Counted from the stretch's first letter, positions 8,371 through 16,245 are shown. The stretch is DNA of 28,116 bases from Clostridiales bacterium (GCA_022791355.1 JAAVYX010000133.1:1-28116); one strand, 5' to 3'. Made by a program: numbers and translations. The notes: generated from the sequence alone by a model not told the origin.

Positions 8371-8410
8371 GGTCGCGAGAGAATTCGCGACCAGTGCGCT
8401 TTTCTTTTTT
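8371..8410 (+). terminator. Terminator after glgD
   Basis: An 8-bp perfect stem (GGTCGCGA at 8371-8378, TCGCGACC at 8385-8392) with a six-base loop, followed after a few bases by TTTTCTTTTTT. The U-tract starts 7 bases after the stem, so efficiency may be moderate. Confidence 0.6.
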
Positions 8411-8420
8411 AGCCTAGGAA

Positions 8421-8790
8421 GATTTCGCGCCGGGTAACTTTTTTAATAGTCTAAGCCCGATGACGAGGCGCGGCATGCTTTTCTCTATGCGAAGAAAAGA
8501 CCTGCTTTCGGAAAGCTTATAGAATTCTCTGCGGCCCATCTAAGCGAATGGCCTTTGGCCATTCGCTGCTTCCCGCAAGGGACGCCCCTCAAAGAGGAGC
8601 GCAAGAGGGCCTCGCAAAAATTTTGCTTTGCAAGACAAAACATACGTTTTGCGTATGAATTTCCTATAACCCCCTTTAGACTGGTTCAAGAGGAACCCTG
8701 AAAGTTTACTTGGAAACTCTCTCCCTAAACGACATAGAGGGCTCTCGCCCCACAGGGTGTTAAACAAAGGACAGGGAAATCCGGCGCAAA
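8421..8790. repeat. Outward-facing inverted repeat pair, element 2
   Basis: The plus copy GGGAAATCCGGCGCAAA (8774-8790) faces the minus copy ACCCGGCGCGAAATC (8435-8421). Both point outward, as in the pairs at 2501-2920 and 16301-16574. The match is weaker than in element 1. Further left, the minus copy continues with CTTCCTAGGCTAAAAAAG, resembling the flank of element 1 (CTTCCCGCTAAACAAAG). Confidence 0.55.
8543..8567. repeat. Perfect 11-bp hairpin with a 3-base loop
   Basis: AGCGAATGGCC (8543-8553), loop TTT, GGCCATTCGCT (8557-8567). The GGCC-NNN-GGCC centre matches the dyad of the 37-base repeat at 3141 (GGCC-GAG-GGCC), but the outer arms differ while remaining complementary. No T-run follows, so it is not a standard terminator. 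Confidence 0.75.
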
Positions 8791-8921
8791 GCCTCGCGCT
8801 CACCAAATAAATTGACAGAAAAAATCCGCCTCTAACGCATGCTGAACGAACAAAAGAAAATTCTGTTTCTGCGCCCGGCCGCCAAAGCCGGCCAGTTTTT
8901 AGACCCAAAAGGAAAGAGGTC

Positions 8922-10349
8922 ATGAAAATGAAAATTTTATTTGCCGCCAGCGAGGCCTATCCCTTCGCCATGTCGGGCGGTCTGGCCGACGTGGCCGGCG
9001 CCTTACCCAAGGCTTTGCGGAACCGGTCGGTGGACTGCCGGGTGATCTTGCCCCTGTATGAAACGGTGTCGGAAGAACTGCGCCGGGATATGAACTTTAT
9101 CACCAGCATTACCGTGCCGGTCGCCTGGCGGCGGCAGTACTGCGGCATTTACGAGGCCCGGCGGGGCGGCGTGGTTTACTACCTGCTGGACAATCAGTAT
9201 TATTTCAAGAGGCATGGTCTTTACGGGCACTATGACGACGCCGAGCGTTTCGCGTTTTTTTCCCGGGCCGTACTGGAAATCCTGCCCCATATCGATTTTA
9301 AGCCCGACATCATTCACTGCAACGACTGGCAGACGGCCCTGCTCCCCGTCTATTATAAGCTTTTTTACGCCGGGGTGCCTGGGTATGGCAATCTGAAAAC
9401 GGTTTTTACCATTCATAATATCCAATATCAGGGTAAGTACGGCCGCGAGCTGCTCAGCGACGTGCTGGGCATCCCGCCCGGGCAGGGATATCTGGTGGAA
9501 TACGACGACTGCGTAAACATGATGAAGGGAGCCGTGGAATGCGCCGACAAGGTGACCACCGTCAGCCCCACCTATTCCTATGAAATTTTGGATCCTTGGT
9601 TTTCCCACGGGCTGGACGGTATTTTAAACCAGCGGCGATGGAAGCTGTCCGGCATCGTAAACGGTATCGACACCGAAGTCTACGATCCGTCCCGCGACCC
9701 GCTGATTTACGCCCCCTTCAGCAGTACGGATCTGTCCGGCAAGGCGGTGAACAAGCAGAAGCTCCAGGAGCGTATGGGTCTGCCCCAGCGGCCGGAGGTT
9801 CCCGTTATCGCCATGGTGACCAGACTGGTTTCCCATAAGGGTGTGGATTTGGTAAAGTATGTTTTTGAACAGCTGGTTTCGGCCGACCTGCAGGTAGCGC
9901 TGTTGGGATCGGGCGATCATGAGTACGAGGCTTTTTTCCAGGAGATGGCCCGCCGGTATCCCGATAAGGTTGCTATTCAGGTGGGCTTTATCCCCGAACT
10001 GGCCCACAAGATTTACGCCGGGTCGGATATCTTCCTGATGCCCTCCAAGAGCGAGCCCTGCGGTCTGTCCCAGATGGTCGCCCTGCGGTACGGCTCTATC
10101 CCCATCGTGCGGGAGACCGGCGGCCTGTGCGATACGATTCAGGACAGCGGGGACGGCGAGGGCAACGGCTTTACCTTCAAGTCCTACAATGCCAACGATA
10201 TGGCCAACGCTGTCTGGCGGGCCTTTGCGGGTTACGGCGACAAAGACGGCTGGGGTATTCTGGTGCGGCGGGCCATGCGGTGCGACAATAGCTGGAACCG
10301 TTCGGCCAACGCTTATATGGAACTGTATCATCAGGTTTTGGGACAGTAA
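8922..10349 (+). CDS. glgA: Glycogen synthase (ADP-glucose-dependent, GT5)
   Basis: Transfers glucose from ADP-glucose to the growing alpha-1,4-glucan. 475 residues if ATG 8922 is used; ATG 8928 (MKILFAASEAYPF) is equally likely, since AGAGG at 8915-8919 is only 2 bases from the first ATG and 8 from the second. GT-B fold of the GT5 family: the C-terminal active-site block is intact (MPSKSEPCGLSQMVALRYGSIP region, with the conserved Glu of SEPCGL; then RETGGLCDTI). The N-terminal K-x-G-G-L motif that contacts ADP-glucose reads M-S-G-G-L at residues 17-21, so the usual Lys is Met. It follows glgBCD on the same strand after a terminator and a repeat-rich gap, so it may have its own promoter, which I cannot identify. 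The bidirectional terminator at 10554-10592 ends the locus. Confidence 0.96.
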   Translation: MKMKILFAASEAYPFAMSGGLADVAGALPKALRNRSVDCRVILPLYETVSEELRRDMNFITSITVPVAWRRQYCGIYEARRGGVVYYLLDNQYYFKRHGLYGHYDDAERFAFFSRAVLEILPHIDFKPDIIHCNDWQTALLPVYYKLFYAGVPGYGNLKTVFTIHNIQYQGKYGRELLSDVLGIPPGQGYLVEYDDCVNMMKGAVECADKVTTVSPTYSYEILDPWFSHGLDGILNQRRWKLSGIVNGIDTEVYDPSRDPLIYAPFSSTDLSGKAVNKQKLQERMGLPQRPEVPVIAMVTRLVSHKGVDLVKYVFEQLVSADLQVALLGSGDHEYEAFFQEMARRYPDKVAIQVGFIPELAHKIYAGSDIFLMPSKSEPCGLSQMVALRYGSIPIVRETGGLCDTIQDSGDGEGNGFTFKSYNANDMANAVWRAFAGYGDKDGWGILVRRAMRCDNSWNRSANAYMELYHQVLGQ

Positions 10350-10445
10350 GCCAGGCGCTTTCGGTCTGCGCCTATCGGCGTAGGACAGCTGCGCTTTGCG
10401 TATCCTTTCCGGCGGTCCTCCCGCGCGCTTATTCGGCCTTATCCC

Positions 10446-10466
10446 GGTTTGGCCTTCGGTCAAACC
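10446..10466. repeat. Hairpin of the GGTTTGGCC family
   Basis: GGTTTGGCC (10446-10454), loop TTC, GGTCAAACC (10458-10466), with one mismatch that is a G-U pair in RNA. The arms are those of the 37-base repeat at 3141-3248, here as a single copy about 100 bases after glgA. Confidence 0.6.
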
Positions 10467-10553
10467 TTTAAGAAACAGCCTATATGAGACGGTGATGAGA
10501 ACCGCTATTGGATATTTTTCTGCGTATCATCGATGCGTAGAAGCGAAATAGAT

Positions 10554-10592
10554 ACAAAACGCCCGACGGTCAAAAACCGTCGGGCGTTTTGT
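10554..10592. terminator. Bidirectional terminator between glgA and the convergent acetyltransferase
   Basis: A 17-bp perfect stem (ACAAAACGCCCGACGGT at 10554-10570, ACCGTCGGGCGTTTTGT at 10576-10592) around a five-base loop. Each arm ends in a T-rich tract on the appropriate strand, so it can stop both glgA and the minus-strand gene that ends at 10617. Confidence 0.92.
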
Positions 10593-10616
10593 AGCTGTAT
10601 AAGCAGGGCGGACCGG

Positions 10617-11267
10617 TTAGAGCAGAGAGGCCAGCTTTTCCCGTGCCTTTTCCAGGTCGGGGTCGCATAAAACGGGCAGAATGTTATGGAGCTGCCGGGG
10701 CGGCAGATCCCACCATTTGACCTTTAAAAGCAGATCGATCAATGCATCGTCAAATCGCTTTTTAATAAAACGGGCCGGGTTTCCGCCCACAAGACTATAG
10801 GGCTCCACATCCTTTGTCACCACAGAGTAGGCGGCCAGGATGGCGCCGTCTCCGATTTTCACCCCCGGCATAATCACGCATTCGCGGCCGATCCAAACGT
10901 CGTTGCCCACCACGGTGTCTCCCTTGAAGGGGAGCTGGGTCATATGCGCGGGCAGCTTTTTTTCCCAAGCGCCGCCCATAACCGCGAAAGGATAGGTGGA
11001 AACGCTGTTGATGCGATGGTTGGCCGGACCCATGATGAACTTGGTTCCGCAGGCGATAGAACAGAATTTGCCAATAATCAGTTTATCGCCAAAGACCGGC
11101 CAATTGAAAAGGACATTGTTTTTTTCAAAGCCTGTCGGGTCTACAGGATCGTCGTAATAGGTATAGTCGCCGATGTGGATGTTGGGGGCGCAGACAACGT
11201 TTTTAATAAAGCAGGACGTCTGGTAGGAGTTGGCAAAGATAGCGTTGGGATCTGGAATATTGCGCAT
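10617..11267 (-). CDS. Vat/xenobiotic-type O-acetyltransferase (left-handed beta-helix)
   Basis: 216 residues from ATG 11267, preceded by AGGAGG with an 8-base gap; an in-frame TTG at 11273 sits only two bases from the AGGAGG and is a poor start. Hexapeptide-repeat acyltransferase of the Vat/CatB xenobiotic acetyltransferase group: GDYTYYDD near the N-terminus, KLIIGKFCSIACGTKFIMG, the catalytic-type His H84 (ANHRINS), TYPF, GDTVVGNDVWIG, IMPGVKIGDGAI and VGGNPARFIKKRF, with a KWWDLP block near the end. Known Vat enzymes acetylate streptogramin A antibiotics with acetyl-CoA; chromosomal relatives often have unknown substrates, so resistance is possible but not shown. A 15-base dyad (ATCCTT-AAA-AAGGAT, 11298-11312) lies just upstream and could be an operator. 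It converges on glgA. Confidence 0.9.
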   Translation of the reverse strand: MRNIPDPNAIFANSYQTSCFIKNVVCAPNIHIGDYTYYDDPVDPTGFEKNNVLFNWPVFGDKLIIGKFCSIACGTKFIMGPANHRINSVSTYPFAVMGGAWEKKLPAHMTQLPFKGDTVVGNDVWIGRECVIMPGVKIGDGAILAAYSVVTKDVEPYSLVGGNPARFIKKRFDDALIDLLLKVKWWDLPPRQLHNILPVLCDPDLEKAREKLASLL

Positions 11268-11587
11268 AAGCAATTCCTCCTGTCTAAAACTGGAATCATC
11301 CTTAAAAAGGATTGGTTGGGACTGTAGGAATCGTTTGTATTGGTATCGTCGGCTGTGGAGCCGCCGGCGGAAAAGAACGGGCGTATATTTTTAAGTAGAA
11401 AATGCGGAAATTATGCCCAAAGGTAAAGAAATAGAAGTTTGCATTTTCGATTTGGATGCATAAATCGCCTTTTCCGAGCCGTGCGGACGCCCCCTTGTCG
11501 TTTACGGATACCCTTTAGACCTATCCGCACAAGCGGCTGTCAGGCGCAGTCCCTGTAAAGGGCTTTGGCGGCTCCCCAAGGGCCCCT
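11268..11587. other. 320-base gap, no gene seen
   Basis: Holds the AGGAGG site (11275-11280) and a 6-bp dyad (11298-11312) for the acetyltransferase, then an AT-rich stretch (about 11385-11465), then GC-rich sequence (11470-11587) resembling the other repeat-type gaps. I could not identify a promoter with good spacing, nor a terminator for azlD. Confidence 0.6.
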
Positions 11588-11920
11588 TCAAAATACGAAC
11601 TGAACGAGAAACATATAAAGCAGGGTTCCGCCGCAAACGGACAACAGGGCCTTGCCCTTCCACATCTGCAAAACGGCTACTACGGCTGCGCAGAGCAACT
11701 CTGGCAGACCGTGGGAGCCGGCGAAAAGATCCACGTTTCGCAGACAGTAGACCACCAGCATGGCGATGATAGCGGGGGGCAGCGCCTGCCCTAGGTAAAC
11801 CACCGTTTTGGGAGGCCGTCCGCCCCGTCCAAAGACCAGGAAGGGAATCAAGCGGGTCAGAAAGGTAACGCCGGCCATGACGAGAATGGAGGCGGCGGCA
11901 AAGGCGGGAGACGCGGTCAT
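11588..11920 (-). CDS. azlD: Branched-chain amino acid exporter small subunit AzlD
   Basis: 110 residues, hydrophobic, with about four membrane segments. The AzlD family pattern is visible in VMAGVTFLTRLIPFLVFGR (an N-terminal helix containing T-R-x-x-P), followed by LGQALPPAIIAMLVVYCLR and LPELLCAAVVAVLQMWKG. AzlD partners AzlC to export branched-chain amino acids or analogues such as 4-azaleucine. ATG 11920 overlaps the azlC stop codon (ATGA), indicating translational coupling; the open frame extends to 12106 but the extra 62 codons are the azlC shadow. Last gene of a two-gene operon. Confidence 0.93.
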   Translation of the reverse strand: MTASPAFAAASILVMAGVTFLTRLIPFLVFGRGGRPPKTVVYLGQALPPAIIAMLVVYCLRNVDLFAGSHGLPELLCAAVVAVLQMWKGKALLSVCGGTLLYMFLVQFVF

Positions 11921-12633
11921 GCCGCCGCCTCCTCTCTGTCGGGGTCCAGCCGCCGGCGAAGGGCCAGCAGCAGGCAGCATATGGCAATAAGGGCGGGGAC
12001 GAGCAGCTTGTCGGCTCCAAAGACGGCAAGGGAGAGCAGGGTGCAGCCGCAGCCGATGAGGGCGGGCAACCGTCCCGTGCCTTTTTTCCGTCCTCTGACC
12101 TTCCACTGGTCGACGGCGATGGTTACGAAAAGGGCGGTCATGGCAAAGTCAATACCGGCGGTGTTGAAGGAGAAAAGAGAGCCCAAGGCCGCGCCCAGAA
12201 AGGATCCCAGCACCCAATAGCACTGGTTGAGCAGGGCGATGACCAAGTAGAAGACGTGGGGGTCCTTACCGATGGGCGGGCGCACGCCGGTGAGCAGGGC
12301 GTAGGTTTCGTCGGTGAGGGAAAAGATCAGATAGGGCTTTTTGCAGCCCGCGCCCTTCAGTTTATCCAGAAGGGAAAGCCCATAAAAGAAATGACGGAAG
12401 TTGAGCAGAAAGGTCATAAGGGCGACCTGCGGCAGGGCGGCGGCCTGGGCCAGCAGGGTGCATTCCAGAAACTGGCTCGAGCCGGCGTAAACGGTGAGGC
12501 TCATAAAAACCGCCCATAAGGGCCCATATCCCGTGGCCTGAAGCAGGATGCCAAAGGCGATCCCGACGGACAGGTAACCCATCAGCACGGGGATTGTGGC
12601 CATAAAGGCGGCGGCAAATAAGGTGCGGCGCAA
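11917..12633 (-). CDS. azlC: Branched-chain amino acid exporter large subunit AzlC
   Basis: 238 residues, integral membrane protein of the AzlC/YgaZ family. Motifs include MGYLSVGIAFGILLQ near the N-terminus, YAGSSQFLE, LLNFRHFFYGLSL and FSLTDETYALLTG, the last three being diagnostic. With AzlD it exports branched-chain amino acids. The start is TTG at 12633: an in-frame stop (TAA) lies two codons upstream and AGGA is 10 bases away; the next Met (M11, 12603) would remove part of the first helix. The promoter at 12678-12706 and two 9-base direct repeats between promoter and start suggest regulated expression. No Lrp-type regulator is adjacent. Confidence 0.93.
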   Translation of the reverse strand: MRRTLFAAAFMATIPVLMGYLSVGIAFGILLQATGYGPLWAVFMSLTVYAGSSQFLECTLLAQAAALPQVALMTFLLNFRHFFYGLSLLDKLKGAGCKKPYLIFSLTDETYALLTGVRPPIGKDPHVFYLVIALLNQCYWVLGSFLGAALGSLFSFNTAGIDFAMTALFVTIAVDQWKVRGRKKGTGRLPALIGCGCTLLSLAVFGADKLLVPALIAICCLLLALRRRLDPDREEAAA

Positions 12634-12635
12634 AA

Positions 12636-12666
12636 GTTACACATCCTTGTCCTGTCAGTTACACAT
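12636..12666. promoter_or_regulatory. Two 9-base direct repeats in the azlCD leader, candidate operator
   Basis: GTTACACAT occurs at 12636-12644 and 12658-12666, start to start 22 bases, about two helical turns. They lie between the predicted transcription start (near 12671) and the azlC start codon, a position suited to a repressor or to an RNA-level element. Confidence 0.45.
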
Positions 12667-12677
12667 ATGTTGTATCT

Positions 12678-12706
12678 ATTATAGACTACTGCGTGCTAAA
12701 AAACAA
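12678..12706 (-). promoter_or_regulatory. SigmaA-type promoter of azlCD
   Basis: On the minus strand TTGTTT (12706-12701), 17 bases, then a perfect TATAAT (12683-12678), about 45 bases upstream of the TTG start of azlC. Confidence 0.7.
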
Positions 12707-13242
12707 CGATAATGTATGCGGTGTAATAGGGTTATGAAGGGCAAAACGGTTTGCGGCCTTCGACCTTATGAACCCCTAAAGAGACGATGGGTTTTACAGC
12801 GGATCAAGACGGGCTGTCCTTCCCGGTCTTGACGGGTAAAAACCGGCGGAGCGAGCGGCTGCGTGCAGCCTGTCCGAAAGAGCGGTCAGAGCGGCCTTTC
12901 TATCCGCCCAAGGGACGCCGTCCGTTGGTTTTAAAGGCGAAGCGGCGGCGCCACAACACGCTGGAAGCGTTCGAGGTTCAACGCCTGGAGCGCCGCATTC
13001 TGTCATCGCATTCTATCGCTGCAGGCTATACCGCCTGTAAACGGCGCGGTACCTATGCGCACGCCGGTCCTTTTAGCTTAGCCGCTGACAAGGCGATTCC
13101 GGTGGGGCCGCACCATGCGCTATGCTTTTATCCGCCTATCCTGGGCGGTACTCATACGAAAACGAACAAAACAACGGGGCCTGCGGATTGCCGCAAGCCC
13201 CGAATAGCAGAATAAGATTATTTTGCGCGAATGGTAGGCAAG
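12707..13242. other. Gene-poor GC-rich gap between azlC and the cotH-like gene
   Basis: The plus-strand frame 12787-13215 (142 codons) is Arg/Lys/Pro-rich, has no recognisable family and no ribosome site, so I do not call it. The stretch shares short modules with other gaps: GTCAGAGCGGCC at about 12885 recurs inverted near 23031-23042, and GAGCGGCTGCGT near 12853 recurs at 16442. A terminator for the minus-strand cluster is at 13158-13201. Confidence 0.6.
13158..13201 (-). terminator. Terminator of the VTC / DUF4956 / CotH cluster
   Basis: An 11-bp stem with one mismatch (13176-13186 with 13191-13201) and a four-base loop. On the minus strand it runs into GTTGTTTTGTTCGTTTT. It lies about 40 bases after the stop of the cotH-like gene. 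Confidence 0.75.
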
Positions 13243-15540
13243 TTAAGAGACGCTGCGCCGGCCGGTCCGGAGATACAGAATCATGAAGCCTGCGCCAAGG
13301 GCCGGCAGGGCAAGGCTTGCAGCCAGGGTGATCAGCAGCTTGCGCAGGCCGTCCGTTTGGGAGGCCGGCGCGCTGTCCTGCGCGGGTTGGTTTTGACCGG
13401 GAAGACGGTTTTGACTGGCCGCGTCTAACTGGCCGGCGCTGGCTCCAGACTGCCGGCCGTCCGACCGCGCGGAAGGGGATTGCGCGGCTTCCGCGTCGCC
13501 CTCCTTGGGCAGGGCGGGAAGACTGCCGCCGCCGTCTTGCTCCTCGGTCTTCTTTGCGCCGGGAAGGGCGGGGGAACCGGCCTGCGGATCGGTCGTACCG
13601 CCGTCCTCGCCGCCTTGGCCGTCCCCTTGGACAAAGCCGCCGCGCCTGTCCATGCCGTCCATACCGCCGCCCTGGGTTCCCATGTGGGAAAGATCGATGG
13701 AGGAAGCGTCGACCAGAGCGGCCGAATCGGCCGACTGGCCGTCGCTGGTAGAGGGGATGGAGCCGTCCAGCTGACCCTGTACGCTCTGGGCCCGCAGCTT
13801 TCCGAAGGCCAGCAGGGTATCTCGGGCGGTTTCGTATGCCGTATAGCTGTAAAAGGCGGTGGGGTCCCCCTCCACCAGTCCGCCGATCAGACCGTCTATG
13901 GTCTCTACCGTACTGACGAAGAGGCCGCTGTCAAAATATCCTGTGACGATCTCCTGCAGGTACTGGTGATAGAGGTCCTTGTAGGCCTCCACCTCCAGCA
14001 GTTTGCCAAGCAGGGGCCGGTCGTCCAGCGTCGTGCCGCTGACCGGCGTATCGATGGGGAAGTTGACGGCCGACGACGCGCTGCCGCCCTGGAAACCGGC
14101 GAAGGCCAGGTTGAAGTCCCAAGGGAGAATGGAGAGGCGGCCGTCCTTCTCGTAGAGGTAATAGTTGTGCTTGAGGCTGCCCACGTAGCTGTCCAGATTG
14201 ACCAGCAGGGTGTTGACGGCGAAGTACCGCAGCGCCTCGTCTACGTCGACACAGGCTTCCAGCTCCTCGCCCGCGCTTAACTTTTGCAGGGCGGTAACGA
14301 CCCGCTGATAATCGCTTTGGTCAGGGTCGAAGACGGCGCCGTCGAAAATATCGCTGTAGCTTTCGGGATCGTCGTCGGTGTAGACAAGATCGCTGCCGCC
14401 GCCTGAACCAAACCCATCGGGCATACCGCCGCCAGGCATGCCGCCGTCCAAGCCGCCCTGCCCGCCGCCGAAGGCCGGAGCTTCCGGCAGGTCCGGCGCA
14501 CCGCCGTCCGACCGAGCGCCCGGCGTCCCGCCGAAGGGGGACGGCATACCGCTCTGCGGATTTCCTTGGCCGTTGTCCGAGGCGTTATCCGGAGCCGTAT
14601 CGGGCTGGCCGTCCGGCAGGGGTATATCGCCTCCCAGATTTCCCGTACCGTCCCAGCCGCCGAAGGGACCGCCGCCCATACCGCCCGGCGGCTGCATACG
14701 GCCGCCGTTTCCGCTGGGAGCGTTGCCCTGGCTCGTATTGTCCTGTGCCGCGCCGTCCTGGCCGAAGGGAGCGTCCCCGAAGCCGGGCGGCGTACTGCCG
14801 CTGGGGGTATCGGCCTGCCCGCCGGCAGCGCCGGGCAGATCGGCCGATGCGGTTTCGCCGGCCTGCCTCTGGTTGTCGGTCTCCCCATTGCCAAACCTCT
14901 GTCCGCCCATCTGGTTTCGCTGGCTTTCGGGCTTATAGAGCTGACCGTAATCGGTCCCGAAATTGCGGGCGGCGTAGGATTCCTCCACAGCCTCGACGGC
15001 CAGATAGAGCCCGAAGGTCTCCCCGTTGACCGACAGGTCGGCAAAGCTGCACAGGGAGGCGGGTACGTCCATAAATTCCATGAGCTGGTAGGAGAGGTAT
15101 TCCTTCATGTAGGTTGCGTCGGACTGGATGTTGTTGACCACAAATTTGTCCAGCCCGAAGCAGGTCTGGCCGGAGATATAATGGTCGAATTCCAGCTTGA
15201 AGCTGTACCGGTCGGAATCGCTGTTGGCCACGCTGGTCAAGCTGGTGTTGCCCTTTGGCCGCACGCCTACCGAGGTGAAGCGCACGCCGTTTACGACCAC
15301 GTCGCAGCGGATGTATTCCTCGGCCAGGGCGTTGTCCAGCATAGCCTGCCATTCGGTTTGGTCGGCTAAGATATCGATGGTTACAAGGTCGCTGCCGAAG
15401 AGCTTTTCCGCGTAATCGGGCCGGGCGGAGGCCGCCTGGATGCCGGTAAGGGAGGGCAGATAGGTAAAACAGAGGGTGAAGCAGAGGGCGGCCGCCAGCG
15501 CGACGGCCAGGATGACGTTATATTTCTTACCGCTTATCAT
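13243..15540 (-). CDS. CotH-kinase family protein with large low-complexity insert and C-terminal anchor
   Basis: 765 residues. Residues 8-30 form an N-terminal membrane segment or signal; 733-757 form a C-terminal membrane helix followed by a short basic tail, so the body is probably outside the membrane. The CotH fold is split: residues 48-205 (VTIDIL, VGVRPKGNTSL, FGLDKFVVNN, SYQLMEFM) and 385-590 (VNTLLVNLDSYVGSLKHNYY, ILPWDFNLAF at 471-480). Between them, about 208-385 is Gly/Pro/Asp/Gln-rich and disordered, and a second such stretch covers about 600-730. CotH in Bacillus is a spore-coat protein kinase; relatives phosphorylate secreted or surface proteins. ATG 15540 follows GAAGTGAGG and starts 12 bases after the DUF4956 stop, so the genes form an operon. 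Substrate unknown; neighbouring VTC and DUF4956 genes commonly accompany it. Confidence 0.9.
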   Translation of the reverse strand: MISGKKYNVILAVALAAALCFTLCFTYLPSLTGIQAASARPDYAEKLFGSDLVTIDILADQTEWQAMLDNALAEEYIRCDVVVNGVRFTSVGVRPKGNTSLTSVANSDSDRYSFKLEFDHYISGQTCFGLDKFVVNNIQSDATYMKEYLSYQLMEFMDVPASLCSFADLSVNGETFGLYLAVEAVEESYAARNFGTDYGQLYKPESQRNQMGGQRFGNGETDNQRQAGETASADLPGAAGGQADTPSGSTPPGFGDAPFGQDGAAQDNTSQGNAPSGNGGRMQPPGGMGGGPFGGWDGTGNLGGDIPLPDGQPDTAPDNASDNGQGNPQSGMPSPFGGTPGARSDGGAPDLPEAPAFGGGQGGLDGGMPGGGMPDGFGSGGGSDLVYTDDDPESYSDIFDGAVFDPDQSDYQRVVTALQKLSAGEELEACVDVDEALRYFAVNTLLVNLDSYVGSLKHNYYLYEKDGRLSILPWDFNLAFAGFQGGSASSAVNFPIDTPVSGTTLDDRPLLGKLLEVEAYKDLYHQYLQEIVTGYFDSGLFVSTVETIDGLIGGLVEGDPTAFYSYTAYETARDTLLAFGKLRAQSVQGQLDGSIPSTSDGQSADSAALVDASSIDLSHMGTQGGGMDGMDRRGGFVQGDGQGGEDGGTTDPQAGSPALPGAKKTEEQDGGGSLPALPKEGDAEAAQSPSARSDGRQSGASAGQLDAASQNRLPGQNQPAQDSAPASQTDGLRKLLITLAASLALPALGAGFMILYLRTGRRSVS

Positions 15541-15552
15541 GACCTCACTTCC

Positions 15553-16245
15553 TTACGATAGATATTCCCCGTTGTAGCTGACCAGAACGGCGCTGCGTAC
15601 GCCGGGAAGATCGGCCAACTGATTGACAAACTGGGTGGCGCCCTCCCGCAGCCGCAGGTCGTAGGTGACCTCCACCCCGTCGGGCGAGACGGTTTTGGAC
15701 TTGACAGCGAAGCGGCGGACCTGCTGGCCGATTGTACCGCCGGCCAGCCGTTCGGCCTGGTCGTCGACACAGTTTACCACCAAAACGTAGGGCGCGTCAT
15801 GGCTTTTGCGGTTGGTGAAAAGGAAGAGGATCAGGCCGATAAAGACCGAGCCGAAGACGGCCAGGGGAATAAAGCCGGCTCCCAGCACAATGCCGGCGGC
15901 GATGGCCCAGAATATAAAAACGATGTCCATAGGCTCCTTAACGGCGGTACGGAAGCGGACGATGGACAAAGCGCCCACCATGCCCAGGGAGAGCACCACG
16001 TTGGAGGTGACGGCTAAGAGAATCAGTGTGGTGACCATGGTCATGGCCAAAAGAGATAGGCCGAAGGAGCCGGAATACATGACGCCGCGGTAGGTCTTTT
16101 TATAGACGAAAAAGATGAAAAGGCCGAGGATAAAGGCCAGGGCCAGACCGATGGCCATGTCCAGCAGGGAGAAGGAGCTGGTCTTTTCCAGAAAGCTGGA
16201 TTTAAATATGTCGTTGAAGGAGACGGCAAGGGTTTGAATTGTCAT
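15553..16245 (-). CDS. DUF4956 membrane protein
   Basis: 230 residues from ATG 16245, which follows a strong AGGAGG site with good spacing; the open frame runs upstream to 16533, but those codons are the repeat element. The N-terminal half has four to five membrane helices (about 28-48, 55-82, then a helix through the VGALSIVRFRTAVKEP motif and the long hydrophobic run IFWAIAAGIVLGAG onward). The C-terminal 85 residues are soluble (VLVVNCVDD to the end) and probably cytoplasmic. The S-x-V-R-F-R-T motif is characteristic of DUF4956, which regularly occurs with VTC-domain polyphosphate polymerase and CotH-type genes. The biochemical role is not known. Overlap-like spacing of 12 bases to the cotH-like gene. 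Confidence 0.9.
   Translation of the reverse strand: MTIQTLAVSFNDIFKSSFLEKTSSFSLLDMAIGLALAFILGLFIFFVYKKTYRGVMYSGSFGLSLLAMTMVTTLILLAVTSNVVLSLGMVGALSIVRFRTAVKEPMDIVFIFWAIAAGIVLGAGFIPLAVFGSVFIGLILFLFTNRKSHDAPYVLVVNCVDDQAERLAGGTIGQQVRRFAVKSKTVSPDGVEVTYDLRLREGATQFVNQLADLPGVRSAVLVSYNGEYLS

Larger units (their letters stand above)
8306..8921. other. 616-base gap between glgD and glgA, filled with repeats and hairpins
   Basis: Contains a terminator (8371-8410), an outward-facing repeat pair (8421-8790), a perfect 11-bp hairpin (8543-8567) and a second small hairpin (8641-8657). The stretch around 8566-8600 resembles 3117-3143 (both carry CGCAAGGGACGC). The minus-strand frame 8540-8923 has no ribosome site or family features and I reject it. 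I see no convincing glgA promoter; TTGACA occurs at 8812-8817 but without a -10 box at the right distance. Confidence 0.7.

Noticed and set aside
8812..8840. glgA promoter with a consensus TTGACA -35 box
   Set aside because: No recognisable -10 box at 16-18 bases; the TTGACA is part of a sequence (GACAGAAAAAATC) that also occurs in another gap at 2981, so it looks like a repeat remnant.
12787..13215. 142-codon open frame on the plus strand
   Set aside because: No ribosome site, Arg/Lys/Pro-biased composition without a recognisable domain, and it runs through repeat-type DNA and into the antisense of a terminator. Long stop-free frames are expected in GC-rich DNA.
13480..14280. 266-codon plus-strand frame (and 14566-15369)
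   Set aside because: Antisense to the CotH-like gene, whose low-complexity codons leave the opposite strand open. The minus-strand gene has domains, membrane segments and a ribosome site.
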